Shown here one piece after another: positions 28,312 through 37,151 of a DNA stretch of 64,000 nt (its first letter is position 1; every line of letters begins with the position of its first letter). This stretch comes from Thalassobacillus pellis (GTDB lineage Bacteria; Bacillota; Bacilli; Bacillales; Halobacillaceae). The notes beneath the pieces are model-generated. The model saw nothing but the letters and a program-made list of their open reading frames with translations, was not told the DNA's origin and searched no databases. The stretch lies in NCBI RefSeq assembly GCF_016908295.1, contig NZ_JAFBDO010000006.1, positions 62,001 to 126,000 on the forward strand, in the 5' to 3' direction. Made by a program: the position numbers and the translations under genes.

Positions 28312-28998
28312 TTAGTTAGGGTTATAGCTCCATTCTCTTGTCCCAATATATGTATCGTCTGCTACATAACGTGTAAAATATGTAACTTCTTCACCACCGG
28401 TACAGCCGCCAGTACGGGTACGTTTGACTCTTTCCTTGACAACGGTACCGTAAATAGCTGGACGAGTCCACTTGGTTGGATCTGAATCAACGGTAAAGCC
28501 ATATCCTGGCGTTGAAATAGATACTTCAGCTGATGCCCCATAACCGGAAATGCCAATTGAATAACTAAGTGTTGCAAAAGAGAAATTATATTCTTTAACG
28601 TTATACTGTGCTTCACTAAAACCTGGGTGGTAGTCTAGAAAGGCATGGTACTCTACGTTTGTTCTACTGACTACATCATAGTAATATTGGTATTGACAAC
28701 CTAGCGTTTCAAAGGAGCCATCACCTATATTCGTTTTTACTTTCCCTGGATCAGCGTCTTCACCTTCAGCAATAATATTACCGTTCCCATCGGTCATAAA
28801 CTTGTCAGGAAGTTTAGAATACTCATGAACGATGTTACCATATTCATCCTCATATGTATTAATCACTTCTGGAGTAAAGTTAATTTCTGGAGCATCACCG
28901 TTTAGTTCTGCTGCATTTGTTACTTGAGGGATTATAACTAAGCTAAGACTTAGTAGAAAAAATGTTACCCCCATACAATGTTTTTTAATAAAAGCCAT
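28312..28998 (-). CDS. Secreted protein of unknown function, 228 residues
   Basis: A signal peptide is clear: KKHCMGVTFFLLSLSLVII then a probable cut after VTNAAE. The mature part has an EVINTYEDEYGNIVHEYSKL segment, many Tyr and Thr, and alternating beta-like stretches ending TREWSYNPN; two cysteines could form a disulfide. No family recognised. It ends at a terminator and stands alone. Confidence 0.6.
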   Translation of the reverse strand: MAFIKKHCMGVTFFLLSLSLVIIPQVTNAAELNGDAPEINFTPEVINTYEDEYGNIVHEYSKLPDKFMTDGNGNIIAEGEDADPGKVKTNIGDGSFETLGCQYQYYYDVVSRTNVEYHAFLDYHPGFSEAQYNVKEYNFSFATLSYSIGISGYGASAEVSISTPGYGFTVDSDPTKWTRPAIYGTVVKERVKRTRTGGCTGGEEVTYFTRYVADDTYIGTREWSYNPN

Positions 28999-29103
28999 CT
29001 TTTCCTCTCTCCTTTTTTGTATTAAAATGGGCTACGTCTACAATGTAATACAAAAAAAGAATATATTTCAATATTTTTCCAAAGATTAGGAGGTATTTAC
29101 CCT

Positions 29104-29655
29104 ATGGGTAAAAGAGGGTTCATTTTAACGGTGATAATAGGACTATTTGTTTTAATAGGTGTTGTTACTTATACAGCTATTGGCCAAACTGAGAATAGTA
29201 AGAATGAAAACAGTTTACTCAGGCAGTGGGATGAATATATGGATCGTGCCGGGTACACTTCAATAGAAGTTCACCAGGATAATGAACAGTTTGTATTCTC
29301 TTTTTTCATAAATGAGAGTAGAGACGAATTGGGGGTCTTGGAATATTCTACTGAAAATGTGAATGTTGAGACTGCTAAAATAAAAGAAGATAGCAAAATA
29401 AATCACGTGTTTTTAGATGGCAAATATCGAAATTATTTAGGGGTTCGTTTCCATGAAGGTACTAACGTTTTAGGTAAACTTGGAGTAGAAACCGTTCAAG
29501 GAAATGAGCGAAAGTATGATTTGTACAATAGTGAAGATGGATCTACTCGCTCAAGCATTTTGTTGGACACTTCTTTGTCAAAAGAAGAAATACGTAAATT
29601 GATCTTATATAGTAAGAGTGGAGATGTTCTGGCCACTAAAGAAATTAAAGATTAA
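29104..29655 (+). CDS. Membrane-anchored hypothetical protein, 183 residues
   Basis: One N-terminal helix (GFILTVIIGLFVLIGVVTYTA) is followed by an extracellular hydrophilic domain rich in beta-type segments (SIEVHQDNEQFVFSFFI; VETVQGNERKYDLYNSEDG). Function unknown. The ATG follows TTAGGAGGT. Confidence 0.55.
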   Translation: MGKRGFILTVIIGLFVLIGVVTYTAIGQTENSKNENSLLRQWDEYMDRAGYTSIEVHQDNEQFVFSFFINESRDELGVLEYSTENVNVETAKIKEDSKINHVFLDGKYRNYLGVRFHEGTNVLGKLGVETVQGNERKYDLYNSEDGSTRSSILLDTSLSKEEIRKLILYSKSGDVLATKEIKD

Positions 29656-29917
29656 AGTTTAATGCATCCGTCGTTTTCTGTGACCACTGTTCTCTCTTGT
29701 ACAAGAAGCTTCACCTTTTTAAGGTGGGGCTTTTTCAGATTTCATTTATCCTCTTATCCCAATACAAGCAGTCTGTTATTTCTGCAGGTGATCTTCTTTT
29801 CACAGAAGAATTTTTTGGTTTTTATGGACCGTTAGTCGTTACCCTTAACAGGGCTACTTTAACAAAAAAAGAAACTTAACCTGGTATTATACGTCTGTTA
29901 TTAAAAGGGGGGATTTC

Positions 29918-30424
29918 ATGAAGAGAGATGTTTGTTTGCTATCCTGTTTGGCTATGCTTTTCATACTTTTAATAGGATGCGGAAGTTCCAATAATAGCTT
30001 GAAAGGAAGTTCTAATAATAGCTCAAAAGAAACGGACTGGGAACCTACCATACATGAGAGGGTCAACCACCTGGAGGGTGTAACGATGTTTATAAAGGAA
30101 GGAACGGTTTCCCCTACTGGATTGACTGTACTATTTGAGAATAACTCTGACAAGCGATGGATCTATGGAGAATATTTTTTGTTGGAAAAGAAAATGAAAG
30201 GTAAATGGTACCAAGTCCCTATTGCTCTAGAGGAAAACTACGGATTTAGAGATATTGGCTATGATTTAGATTCTTCCGATGTTAGGGAATGGACAGTAGA
30301 TTGGGATTGGCTTTATGGAAGTTTGGATACTGGAGAGTACCGTATAGTGAAAGATATCTTAGATTTTAGAAAGGCAGGAGATTATGATAAGCACTATTTA
30401 ACAGCGGAATTTACAATTGGTTAG
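29918..30424 (+). CDS. Lipoprotein with Ig-like domain
   Basis: A 168-residue lipoprotein: signal segment LSCLAMLFILLIGCGSS gives the lipobox LIGC with the lipidated cysteine near residue 22. The rest (GVTMFIKEGTVSPTGLTVLF, NSDKRWIYGEYFLLEKKMKG, WLYGSLDTGEYRIVKDI) matches the bacterial Ig-like domain found in Firmicute lipoproteins. It sits on the outer face of the membrane; role unknown. The start follows AAAAGGGGGG. Confidence 0.65.
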   Translation: MKRDVCLLSCLAMLFILLIGCGSSNNSLKGSSNNSSKETDWEPTIHERVNHLEGVTMFIKEGTVSPTGLTVLFENNSDKRWIYGEYFLLEKKMKGKWYQVPIALEENYGFRDIGYDLDSSDVREWTVDWDWLYGSLDTGEYRIVKDILDFRKAGDYDKHYLTAEFTIG

Positions 30425-30507
30425 CCAAACAAAATTATTTTATATCGCAGACTGGGAAGGGTTTATCCGTTTAAGGGGTACATTGAAATATCTAACTACT
30501 GGGCGCG

Positions 30508-30625
30508 CTGATGATGATGTTTCCAGCTATATTCGTGCTGCAAATCTAGGTGTCAAACTAAGTAACAGCCTCTCTACCGCGAACCATCCTGCCATGTATC
30601 TTTGTTGTTGCCATCCTTTTAGCTC
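30508..30625 (+). pseudogene. Decayed 3' fragment of a doxX-like gene
   Basis: The stretch GATGATGATGTTTCCAGCT.ATTCGTGCTGCAAA..CTAGGTGTCAA and later GTATCTTTGTTG.TG..CCTTTTAGCT matches the end of the intact DoxX gene (32196-32328), with substitutions and indels. It lies just upstream of the TetR promoter, so the operon end was duplicated or rearranged. Confidence 0.7.
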
Positions 30626-30735
30626 ATTCATCTATAAAGCTGCAGACAGGATGCAATATAAACGCTTGTGTTTGGGTAGTACGGAAATGGGACATGAAGT
30701 AATCGGCCGTTTCGTACTCTTTTTTTATTTCATCC

Positions 30736-30764
30736 TTTACAAACCGACAGTCGGTATGTATAAT
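30736..30764 (+). promoter_or_regulatory. Promoter with TetR-type operator
   Basis: TTTACA (30736-30741) and TATAAT (30759-30764) are 17 bp apart. The palindrome ACCGACAGTCGGT (30743-30755) lies in the spacer, the classical place for autorepression by the TetR protein encoded 33 bp downstream. Confidence 0.75.
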
Positions 30765-30796
30765 GAAATCAACTTACTGAGAAAGGAAGGAAAGCA

Positions 30797-31396
30797 TTGG
30801 ACCGGGAATCGAAACGAAACAAGACAAAAACGTTATTATTAGACGCGACAAAAACTTTAGTTCAAGAAAAAGGGTGCAGCAAAATGACCCTGAGTGATAT
30901 CATGACCCGCACTGGATTATCCAAAGGCGCGATTTATCATTATGTAAAAAGCAAAGATGAACTATTGGCTTTGGTCTTACAAGAGAGGATGGAAACTATC
31001 GATGATCGCTTTTTTGCCGAAGTGAACCAAGGAAAAAAAGAATTTGAAAATCCTTTGAGAGCCATTGTTAAAAATTTGCCATCCCTGCAAGAACCTCAAG
31101 ATCCAACCAATCAAATCTTTTTGTATCTGCTTTCGAAGAACGATCAACCTGTTGTCCGCGCCATCATCACGAAGTTTTACGATCAAGCCCTTCAATTATC
31201 TAAACGTTGGATTACGGTCGCTCAGTCGGATGGCGTCATCCCCTTATCGGTTAATGCAGATAAAACAGCCGAGTTATTCTTACTGATCTCCTATGGATTC
31301 CGGGTGCGCAGCTCCATTTCCACAGAAGACCATGCCTTTAATGCCGAAGATTATTCAGTACTTATGGTGGAATTGCTGCAGCCAAAACAAAAATAA
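30797..31396 (+). CDS. TetR-family repressor
   Basis: A 199-residue TetR regulator. The helix-turn-helix reads MTLSDIMTRTGLSKGAIYHYVKSKDELL; the C-terminal ligand domain is helical. TTG start at 30797 after GAAAGGAAGGAAAG. It leads a three-gene operon with DUF2269 and DoxX proteins and probably represses it through ACCGACAGTCGGT. Confidence 0.85.
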   Translation: MDRESKRNKTKTLLLDATKTLVQEKGCSKMTLSDIMTRTGLSKGAIYHYVKSKDELLALVLQERMETIDDRFFAEVNQGKKEFENPLRAIVKNLPSLQEPQDPTNQIFLYLLSKNDQPVVRAIITKFYDQALQLSKRWITVAQSDGVIPLSVNADKTAELFLLISYGFRVRSSISTEDHAFNAEDYSVLMVELLQPKQK

Positions 31397-31413
31397 GGAA
31401 AGGATGCGGTCGA

Positions 31414-31875
31414 TTGCGTGTTTTGTTGCTTTTGCACATCATTGGTGTCGTTATGTTTCTTGGAAATATTGTTACGGCAGCTTTTTGGAAAGTGAGAGCC
31501 GACATCAAAAAGGATCCTGTGGTCATCCAGCAGACGGTGAAAAACGTGATGTTGGCGGATTTCATCTTTACATTGCCGGGACTACTACTCCTTATAGTTT
31601 CCGGCACGGCCATGACGGTGCAATCCGGGTATCCCATGGGTACTTTCAACTGGTTTACGGTCTCTTTGTTGTTGTTTGTGTTCACCGGCATCCTTTGGTT
31701 AGCGCTCCTCCTCCCCTTACAGCGAAGCATGATCCGGCACAGTGCACGGTCCATCAATGACGGCAGCCTTTCCACGGAGTATCAGAAGGCCTCCCGTTAT
31801 TGGGCCATTTTTGGAATAGCAGCCACCTTATTACCCGTGGTTATTTTGTACCTGATGGTAACAAAGGCATTTTAA
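31414..31875 (+). CDS. DUF2269-type membrane protein
   Basis: A 153-residue integral membrane protein with four helices (LLLLHIIGVVMFLGNIVTA; DFIFTLPGLLLLIVSGTAM; FTVSLLLFVFTGILWLALLL; IFGIAATLLPVVILYLM). The HIIGVVMFLGNIV start is typical of DUF2269. It begins 17 bp after tetR. Role unknown, but in this operon it may work with the DoxX protein at the membrane. Confidence 0.65.
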   Translation: MRVLLLLHIIGVVMFLGNIVTAAFWKVRADIKKDPVVIQQTVKNVMLADFIFTLPGLLLLIVSGTAMTVQSGYPMGTFNWFTVSLLLFVFTGILWLALLLPLQRSMIRHSARSINDGSLSTEYQKASRYWAIFGIAATLLPVVILYLMVTKAF

Positions 31876-31897
31876 ATATTAGAAGGGAATGGATAGA

Positions 31898-32329
31898 ATG
31901 GCTCCATTTGTTGTGTTAGTGGTTTCTTTTTTGCTGTTTCGGGTGATTGGTTTTTTTGAACTCCCACTGGATGACTGGCAGACCTCCTTACGCCTGGCTT
32001 TAGCCCTGATGTTATTCTTTACTGCCATGGCTCATTGGGGGAAAAGACGCTCTACCCTCATTAGCATGGTACCTGCTTCCCTGCCCAACCCTCCTTTGGT
32101 CGTCACTATTACCGGCGTATTAGAAATCATTGGTGCGATCGGTTTATTGCTACCGGCCACTTCCAGAATCGCATCTATCTGTTTGGCCCTATTACTGATG
32201 ATGATGTTTCCAGCTAATATTCGTGCTGCAAAGCTAGGTGTCAAGATGAAGGAAAAACGAGTAACATCCATCCTACCAAGAACCATCCTCCAAGGTATCT
32301 TTGTTGCTGCGGTCCTTTTAGCTGGATAG
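31898..32329 (+). CDS. DoxX-family membrane protein
   Basis: A 143-residue DoxX-like protein with four helices: PFVVLVVSFLLFRVIGFFEL, LALALMLFFTAMAHWGK, PPLVVTITGVLEIIGAIGLLLP and a C-terminal hydrophobic end. The ATG at 31898 has AAGGGA at a good distance; an ATG 9 bp earlier is too close to it. It is the last gene of the TetR operon; a decayed copy of its 3' end lies before the operon. Confidence 0.75.
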   Translation: MAPFVVLVVSFLLFRVIGFFELPLDDWQTSLRLALALMLFFTAMAHWGKRRSTLISMVPASLPNPPLVVTITGVLEIIGAIGLLLPATSRIASICLALLLMMMFPANIRAAKLGVKMKEKRVTSILPRTILQGIFVAAVLLAG

Positions 32330-32872
32330 GAAGGGGGAACATGGGATTCCTCCTATGCCCAAATAACCTTTCTCACTTTGCGTTTTACAATAGTGAAAGA
32401 GCGTTGCGTAAATGTAATCATCTCGCAGGTAAAGTAACCATCGAAGGTGTTGACCAATCAGTAGTAACGGAGCAGCTCGATGTACACGTGCTGTTCTTTT
32501 TTTATTTAAACTAAAGCAAGTCATTAAAAAAGCTTGAGAAATAAGAAAAGACGTGGGTGATGACAATGTAAAGCACGTTTTCCTCCTTCTTTGTTTTCCT
32601 CATTTTAATGATTGGCTTATCACTTGCGGAAGGGCTGGCGGGGCGGCAAGGGAATCGGGGAAACCAAGTCGGCGAACGGCCCGTAGGCAAGTCGCAAATG
32701 GTTTTGGGGAAACGGGCCCTACGTCATTGGGTTTCCCTCTTTTCCCGCAAAGCTGCCTGTTCCCTGCTGGATTGCCTCCCCTGGCAAGCGTGCGTCTTTC
32801 GTACGCATGCCCTTCCCCGGCGTCTTCGCCAACATTTGCTCCTTTCCATCAAAGAAAGGAGTGGGTAATCCC
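32330..32872. other. GC-rich structured non-coding region before radC
   Basis: No credible gene. About 32620-32860 is GC-richer than its neighbours and full of inverted repeats, e.g. GGGGAAAC (about 32707-32714) against GTTTCCC, and GGCAAG/CTTGCC-type pairs. It could be a plasmid origin or transfer site or an RNA leader; the sequence does not decide. Confidence 0.4.
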
Positions 32873-33319
32873 ATGGAAAAAATGTATGAAATTGTACGTA
32901 TCAAGCAGGTGGTCGAAGAAGCGAAGGATGTACCGTATGAAGCCATTGTTCGTTCCCCAGAGGATGCCGCATCCATCACGGCTCATTTTATCGGGGAAGA
33001 GGATCGGGAAGTGTTTTTCGCGCTCTACCTGAACCAGAAAAATCATATCGTAGCCGTTCATCGCGTGCATGTCGGAACGGTGAATACCTGCCCGGTGCAT
33101 CCAAGAGAGGTATTCAAGGGGGCGATTTTATCCAATGCCGCCTCCATCATCGTCGCTCATAATCATCCGAGCCAGGAAGTGCAACCTTCCCCGGAAGATA
33201 TTGAAGTTACCAGCCGTCTTGTGCAAGCCGGGAAGATCATCGGTGTGGAAGTGCTCGACCATCTGATCGTGAATGCCAGTGGAAGCTATACAAGCCTGAA
33301 GGAGAAAGGATATGTGTGA
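32873..33319 (+). CDS. RadC/JAB-domain protein
   Basis: A 148-residue MPN(+) (JAB) domain protein like the C-terminal half of RadC. The metal site is visible: IIVAHNHPSQEVQPSPEDIEVT gives the HxH-x10-D signature. Short stand-alone RadC domains are common on plasmids and phages. The ATG at 32873 follows AAAGGAGTGG; longer versions would run into the structured leader. Role (DNA repair or peptidase-like) is unresolved. Confidence 0.8.
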   Translation: MEKMYEIVRIKQVVEEAKDVPYEAIVRSPEDAASITAHFIGEEDREVFFALYLNQKNHIVAVHRVHVGTVNTCPVHPREVFKGAILSNAASIIVAHNHPSQEVQPSPEDIEVTSRLVQAGKIIGVEVLDHLIVNASGSYTSLKEKGYV

Positions 33320-33530
33320 AAGAGAGGGGCACTGCCCCCTTTTTTGGTCGGAAACAAAGCAGGGAAAAATTCTCCAATAAACGTGGATGTTACCCTTTTT
33401 AAATGGCCGAGAATATGAAAGGCATCGGTTTTGGATGGGTTTCAAATCGCAGGCCACCAGCAACGGAAGCGAAAGCGAACGGCGGTAGAACCCTGAACGG
33501 ATTAGGGAAGACCAAGAGCAATAAAATGAA

Positions 33531-33562
33531 AACAAACGTTTACGTAAATGTAAACGTTTGTT
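33531..33562. terminator. Perfect 13-bp hairpin, AAACGTTTAC type
   Basis: AACAAACGTTTAC (33531-33543) pairs with GTAAACGTTTGTT (33550-33562). It has the same arms as the hairpins at 27467 and 35338; no long T run follows. It sits in the 33320-33900 gap, which shows no gene. Confidence 0.65.
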
Positions 33563-33900
33563 CATTTAATGCCTCTCCCCCAACAGTTGGAACAAGTTTC
33601 GGGAAGAGTATTATGATGTTTATCACCCAAAAAAGGTGACAAACATGACTGCCTTGCCGGGGCATTTCTATGGTACCGTTTTACATAATCATTTATTTCC
33701 GAAAAAACTTGTAACTTGACTGAGAGGAGAATCGACTTAATACATGTGAATGATCGTAAAGAGGTTATACCATCCATTTTCAGAAGATTTTGTTTTTGGG
33801 TGGATGTGATTGGTTTCCTGTCCTTTTTAAGAGAAACCCCACATCCGTTTCTAGCATTTGTCGCCTGGACGCTTGGAAAATAAGGAAAGAAGGAGAAACC

Positions 33901-34161
33901 ATGAAAAAAACAGTGAATATGTGGGTCGACCGTTCCGGAAAACTAGGAATTTTAGAAATGGAAGATGCGGTGTTTGGTCAATGTTTTCGCCCGATTTTAC
34001 TTTCTTCACTTGAAAAGCGGGAGTATCGCTTTATAAAAGGTCTTTGGTATACCACCTATAGTGGGGCGAGACAGTTCTTCCGTCAGGAGAGTAACCCGTA
34101 TCAGGTCCAAGGGAGAATGCGAAAAATTCCTTTAGAGGAACCCTTTCGCCAGGTCGTATAA
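33901..34161 (+). CDS. Hypothetical protein, 86 residues
   Basis: A small basic protein starting MKKTVNMWVDRSGKLGILEM after AAAGAAGGAGAAA. It has aromatic and basic residues near the end (YTTYSGARQFFRQESN). No family recognised. It lies 16 bp before the DUF998 gene and probably shares its transcript. Confidence 0.5.
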   Translation: MKKTVNMWVDRSGKLGILEMEDAVFGQCFRPILLSSLEKREYRFIKGLWYTTYSGARQFFRQESNPYQVQGRMRKIPLEEPFRQVV

Positions 34162-34177
34162 CAAGGGGGGAAACGTC

Positions 34178-34906
34178 ATGAACCAGAGCTTGCAAAACTC
34201 AGAAGATGCTCGTTCTGAAGGTGAAAAGAGGGGTCCCATTCCTGCCAAGATTCCCGCATTCCTTACCAACCCAGTGGGTTTTGGAAGCGTCTGCTGGATA
34301 CTTACCGCTCTCTTTTTTGTGGGGCAGGTGGTGACCCAAGCTGCCGTAACCACGCCTTATAGTCTTCTTACGAATCAAATTAGTGATCTAGGGGTTACCA
34401 CCTGTGAGCCAATCACCGTATTGGACTACCATACTACGGTATGCTCCCCGCTCCATGGGGTGATGAACGCGACTTTCATCATTTTTGGATTATTGTCCAT
34501 GGTAGGGGCGATCGCCCTCCGTCATGTCTGGCCCAAGCGCCGTTTAAGAGTGGTGGGGACCACCTTCATCATGATAGGAAGCGTCGGAGCGATAGTGGCA
34601 GGATTTTTCCCACAGAACGAACAGCCGGTGCTCCATATCCTTGGAGCCATTGCAGGTATGGTGCTCACGAATTTGGGGGTTTTCCTCATTGGCTGCGCAG
34701 TGTGGAAGTACCACAGAGGTATGGGGAGTTTTTCTCTTGTGTGTAGTGGCATTGGTTTGGGCAGTTTCTTTTTTAATGCTCCGACTTCTGAGATTGGAGG
34801 GTTATTGGAACGTTTAGCTGGGTATCCAATGGTCCTCTGGATGATAGTGACAGGATTTTTCCTTGTCCGAAAGGGGGCTTACTTCCGGTTCGATATCCGT
34901 TCTTAA
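34178..34906 (+). CDS. DUF998-type membrane protein
   Basis: A 242-residue protein with about 6 helices. Typical DUF998 features are VCWILTALFFVGQVVTQAA, YSLLTNQISDLGVTTCEP, SPLHGVMNATFIIFGLLSMVG and GAIVAGFFPQNEQPVLHILGA. The family is of unknown function. The start follows AAGGGGGGAAACGTC. Confidence 0.75.
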   Translation: MNQSLQNSEDARSEGEKRGPIPAKIPAFLTNPVGFGSVCWILTALFFVGQVVTQAAVTTPYSLLTNQISDLGVTTCEPITVLDYHTTVCSPLHGVMNATFIIFGLLSMVGAIALRHVWPKRRLRVVGTTFIMIGSVGAIVAGFFPQNEQPVLHILGAIAGMVLTNLGVFLIGCAVWKYHRGMGSFSLVCSGIGLGSFFFNAPTSEIGGLLERLAGYPMVLWMIVTGFFLVRKGAYFRFDIRS

Positions 34907-35095
34907 AACTGATATCCTTGTCATGGTTTGTTTGTGAAAGGGGTTTCTTGGGACGGTTTTTATAAGGAGAGGGCAACGTCGTATGCTTTAGATGCAAATG
35001 GATTTTGCATAAGCCGAGGGTATAGTCGAGACGTCTTTTCTGTAGTTTGATAGTGTGATCTGAAATTTCGCCCGTGAAGGAGGTATCAAAAAGTG

Positions 35096-35212
35096 ATGAA
35101 TTTATCTATTTTGGTAGCCGTTTTCGTTGTTTTCCTTGGCATTTTTATCGGCTCTAAACAAAAAAATAGTTAGATACCATAAAAGAGTCTTCACGATAAT
35201 TAATGTGATATA
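35096..35212 (+). CDS. Small membrane peptide, 38 residues
   Basis: ATG at 35096 follows GAAGGAGG. A single helix (LSILVAVFVVFLGIFIG) is followed by a basic tail (SKQKIVRYHKRV). Such short basic single-span peptides are common in Bacillus; role unknown. Confidence 0.5.
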
Positions 35213-35337
35213 ACAAATTTTGATATCACGGACGATTGGTGACTTACGGGTCCCAACTTGGATACTGCCCTCTTTATCCTTAGGACACCTTCCTGGTGTC
35301 CTTATTCTACACCGGCGTGGAGGGGGCAGTAATCTTA

Positions 35338-35385
35338 CAAACCAACACAAACGTAAACGTTGATATTTACGTTTGTGTTGGTTTG
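35338..35385. terminator. Perfect 20-bp hairpin, AAACGTAAA type
   Basis: CAAACCAACACAAACGTAAA (35338-35357) pairs with its exact complement at 35366-35385. It can end the minus-strand regulator transcript and any plus-strand transcript. It is the longest of the AACGTAAAC/AACGTTTAC hairpins. Confidence 0.8.
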
Positions 35386-35401
35386 CGGAGGTTAGTAGGC
35401 T

Positions 35402-36004
35402 CTACGATAACCAGCCTTTTTCCTCAGCTATGGCGACAGCATCGATTCGGTTTTTCGCCTCCAGTTTCTGCATGATTTCGGAAATATAATTCCGGATCGT
35501 GCCTTGGGATAAGAAGAGGGTTTGACTGATTTCTCGCACAGATTCACCAGCTTGAAGACATTGTATAATTTCAATCTCTCGTTCAGTCAAAGGGTTGTGT
35601 TCTTTTAGGGAGGAAAATGTCAGTTGGGGGCTGAAGATCCTTTGCCCCTGGTGAATCTGTCGCAGGGCTTCTGCTAAATCAGCCACGGGTGTCTCCTTTA
35701 ATAAGTACCCTTGTACCCCTGCTTGGATCGCCTTTTGGAGATAGCCTGTCCGGGCAAATGTCGTAACAATCGCCACCTTACAAGGATGATTGATGTTTTG
35801 GAGGTGTTCAGCTACCTCCAACCCACTATAATAAGGCATTTCAATATCTAAAACTGCAATATCCGGGTTGGCTTCTTGGATTAAAGCCAACGCTTTTTTC
35901 CCGTTACCTGCTTCTCCTACCACGTCGATATCTGCTTCCATTCCCAGTAATCGGCTAATGGCTCCTCGCAGTAACCCTTGGTCCTCTGCAATGATAATTT
36001 TCAT
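35402..36004 (-). CDS. NarL/LuxR-type response regulator (DesR-like)
   Basis: A 200-residue response regulator. The receiver domain has the acidic pair near the start (IIIAEDQ), the phosphoacceptor in PDIAVLDIEMPYYSG (about D54) and a conserved lysine in YLLKETP. The C-terminal LuxR helix-turn-helix reads TEREIEIIQCLQAGESVREI. It is 13 bp downstream of the histidine kinase gene and forms a two-component pair with it, similar to DesK/DesR or YvfTU. Confidence 0.88.
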   Translation of the reverse strand: MKIIIAEDQGLLRGAISRLLGMEADIDVVGEAGNGKKALALIQEANPDIAVLDIEMPYYSGLEVAEHLQNINHPCKVAIVTTFARTGYLQKAIQAGVQGYLLKETPVADLAEALRQIHQGQRIFSPQLTFSSLKEHNPLTEREIEIIQCLQAGESVREISQTLFLSQGTIRNYISEIMQKLEAKNRIDAVAIAEEKGWLS

Positions 36005-36017
36005 TCTGCTTTCCCCC

Positions 36018-37121
36018 TTACATTTTCGGAACCGTAATCGTTATTTTTGTCCCTGCCGAACTGGTATCGATCTGAAGCGTTCCTCCAATTAACAAGAGTC
36101 GTTCTTTCATGCCATGGATGCCGCTGCCGAAGTTTTGGACATCGTTCGTGTTTGTCGAAAATCCTTTGCCGTCATCTTCTACTTGAAGCACATAGGAGCT
36201 TCCTTTCTCTTCTAAGGTGACGGAACAATGGCCGGCCCCGCTATGTTTTAAGACATTGGTCGTACATTCCCGTAAGCACATCCCTAGAATATTACGTGTG
36301 ATGGAGGAGAGTTCCTCCATAGAGATATGATTTTCATGCTGAAACGAGACCTTGGCCCATTCGAATACTTCTTCGGCATGTTGAAGTTCCTCTTCGATGT
36401 CGACTGCCTGCATGTCACTGATTAATTCCCGGATTTGCAGCAATACCGATCGGGAGATTCCCTGTACTGCCTTCGCTTCTTCGATGGCTTCGTCCGGATT
36501 CAACCGGATCAACCGTTCCATCAGCTCACTTTTTAAGGTGATCAGGGATAAGGTATGGCCCACCGAATCATGCAGGTCCCGGGAAATGCGCTGCCGTTCT
36601 TCGTTTTTAATGAGGCGCGTGATTTCCTCGTTGGCTGTTTTCAGTTCCCGGTGGATGACCATGGTTCGCCGTTGCATCCGTACGACAAACGGGATGGCGA
36701 GAATGGTCAAGAGGACGGGCAGCCAGTAGGCGTACCATGCTTGTTGCTGCAGGACATGGTAAACAATCAATGATAAGAAAAACGTCAAGCCCATCAACCC
36801 CGCGTAACGTCGAACGGAATGTTCATTAAAAAACATTCCTATCACTAGCGCCGGGTAAAAGGCAAGCGCTAAACTCCATGGGGAGAAGAGGCTGCCGAAA
36901 ACGCCTACAATCAAGAGCTGCAGCACGACGAACACTTTCCGGTGCTTTGGTTTGGTAATGCTCTGCCAGTAGCAAAGCGCCAAAGCGGTAAATAAGCATA
37001 GGTTGAGGGCCCAAGCCAAGTCATAGGGCCCAAGCAACAAATAAAATGCAGGAAGAACCAGCATGAACAGCAACATGGATGCCCTGTTTTCCTTGATAGC
37101 CTGGATTGGATGTAGTGGCAT
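36018..37121 (-). CDS. Membrane sensor histidine kinase (DesK/NarX type, HPK7)
   Basis: A 367-residue kinase. Five or six N-terminal helices (residues 10-150) are followed by a coiled linker and the HisKA_3 motif RQRISRDLHDSVGHTLSLI, with the phosphoacceptor histidine, then the ATPase domain with NVLKHSGAGHCSVTL (N box) and VEDDGKGFS and GSGIHGMKERLLLIGG (G boxes). With most of the sensor in the membrane it may sense lipid or antibiotic stress. It lies downstream of a small membrane protein gene. Confidence 0.88.
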   Translation of the reverse strand: MPLHPIQAIKENRASMLLFMLVLPAFYLLLGPYDLAWALNLCLFTALALCYWQSITKPKHRKVFVVLQLLIVGVFGSLFSPWSLALAFYPALVIGMFFNEHSVRRYAGLMGLTFFLSLIVYHVLQQQAWYAYWLPVLLTILAIPFVVRMQRRTMVIHRELKTANEEITRLIKNEERQRISRDLHDSVGHTLSLITLKSELMERLIRLNPDEAIEEAKAVQGISRSVLLQIRELISDMQAVDIEEELQHAEEVFEWAKVSFQHENHISMEELSSITRNILGMCLRECTTNVLKHSGAGHCSVTLEEKGSSYVLQVEDDGKGFSTNTNDVQNFGSGIHGMKERLLLIGGTLQIDTSSAGTKITITVPKM

Positions 37122-37151
37122 TCCCTCTCCTCCTTTCTGTCCTTTTTTTCA

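Noticed and set aside
32553-33032. A frame covering the structured region before radC
   Set aside because: Its composition is not protein-like and it clashes with the well-supported RadC frame.
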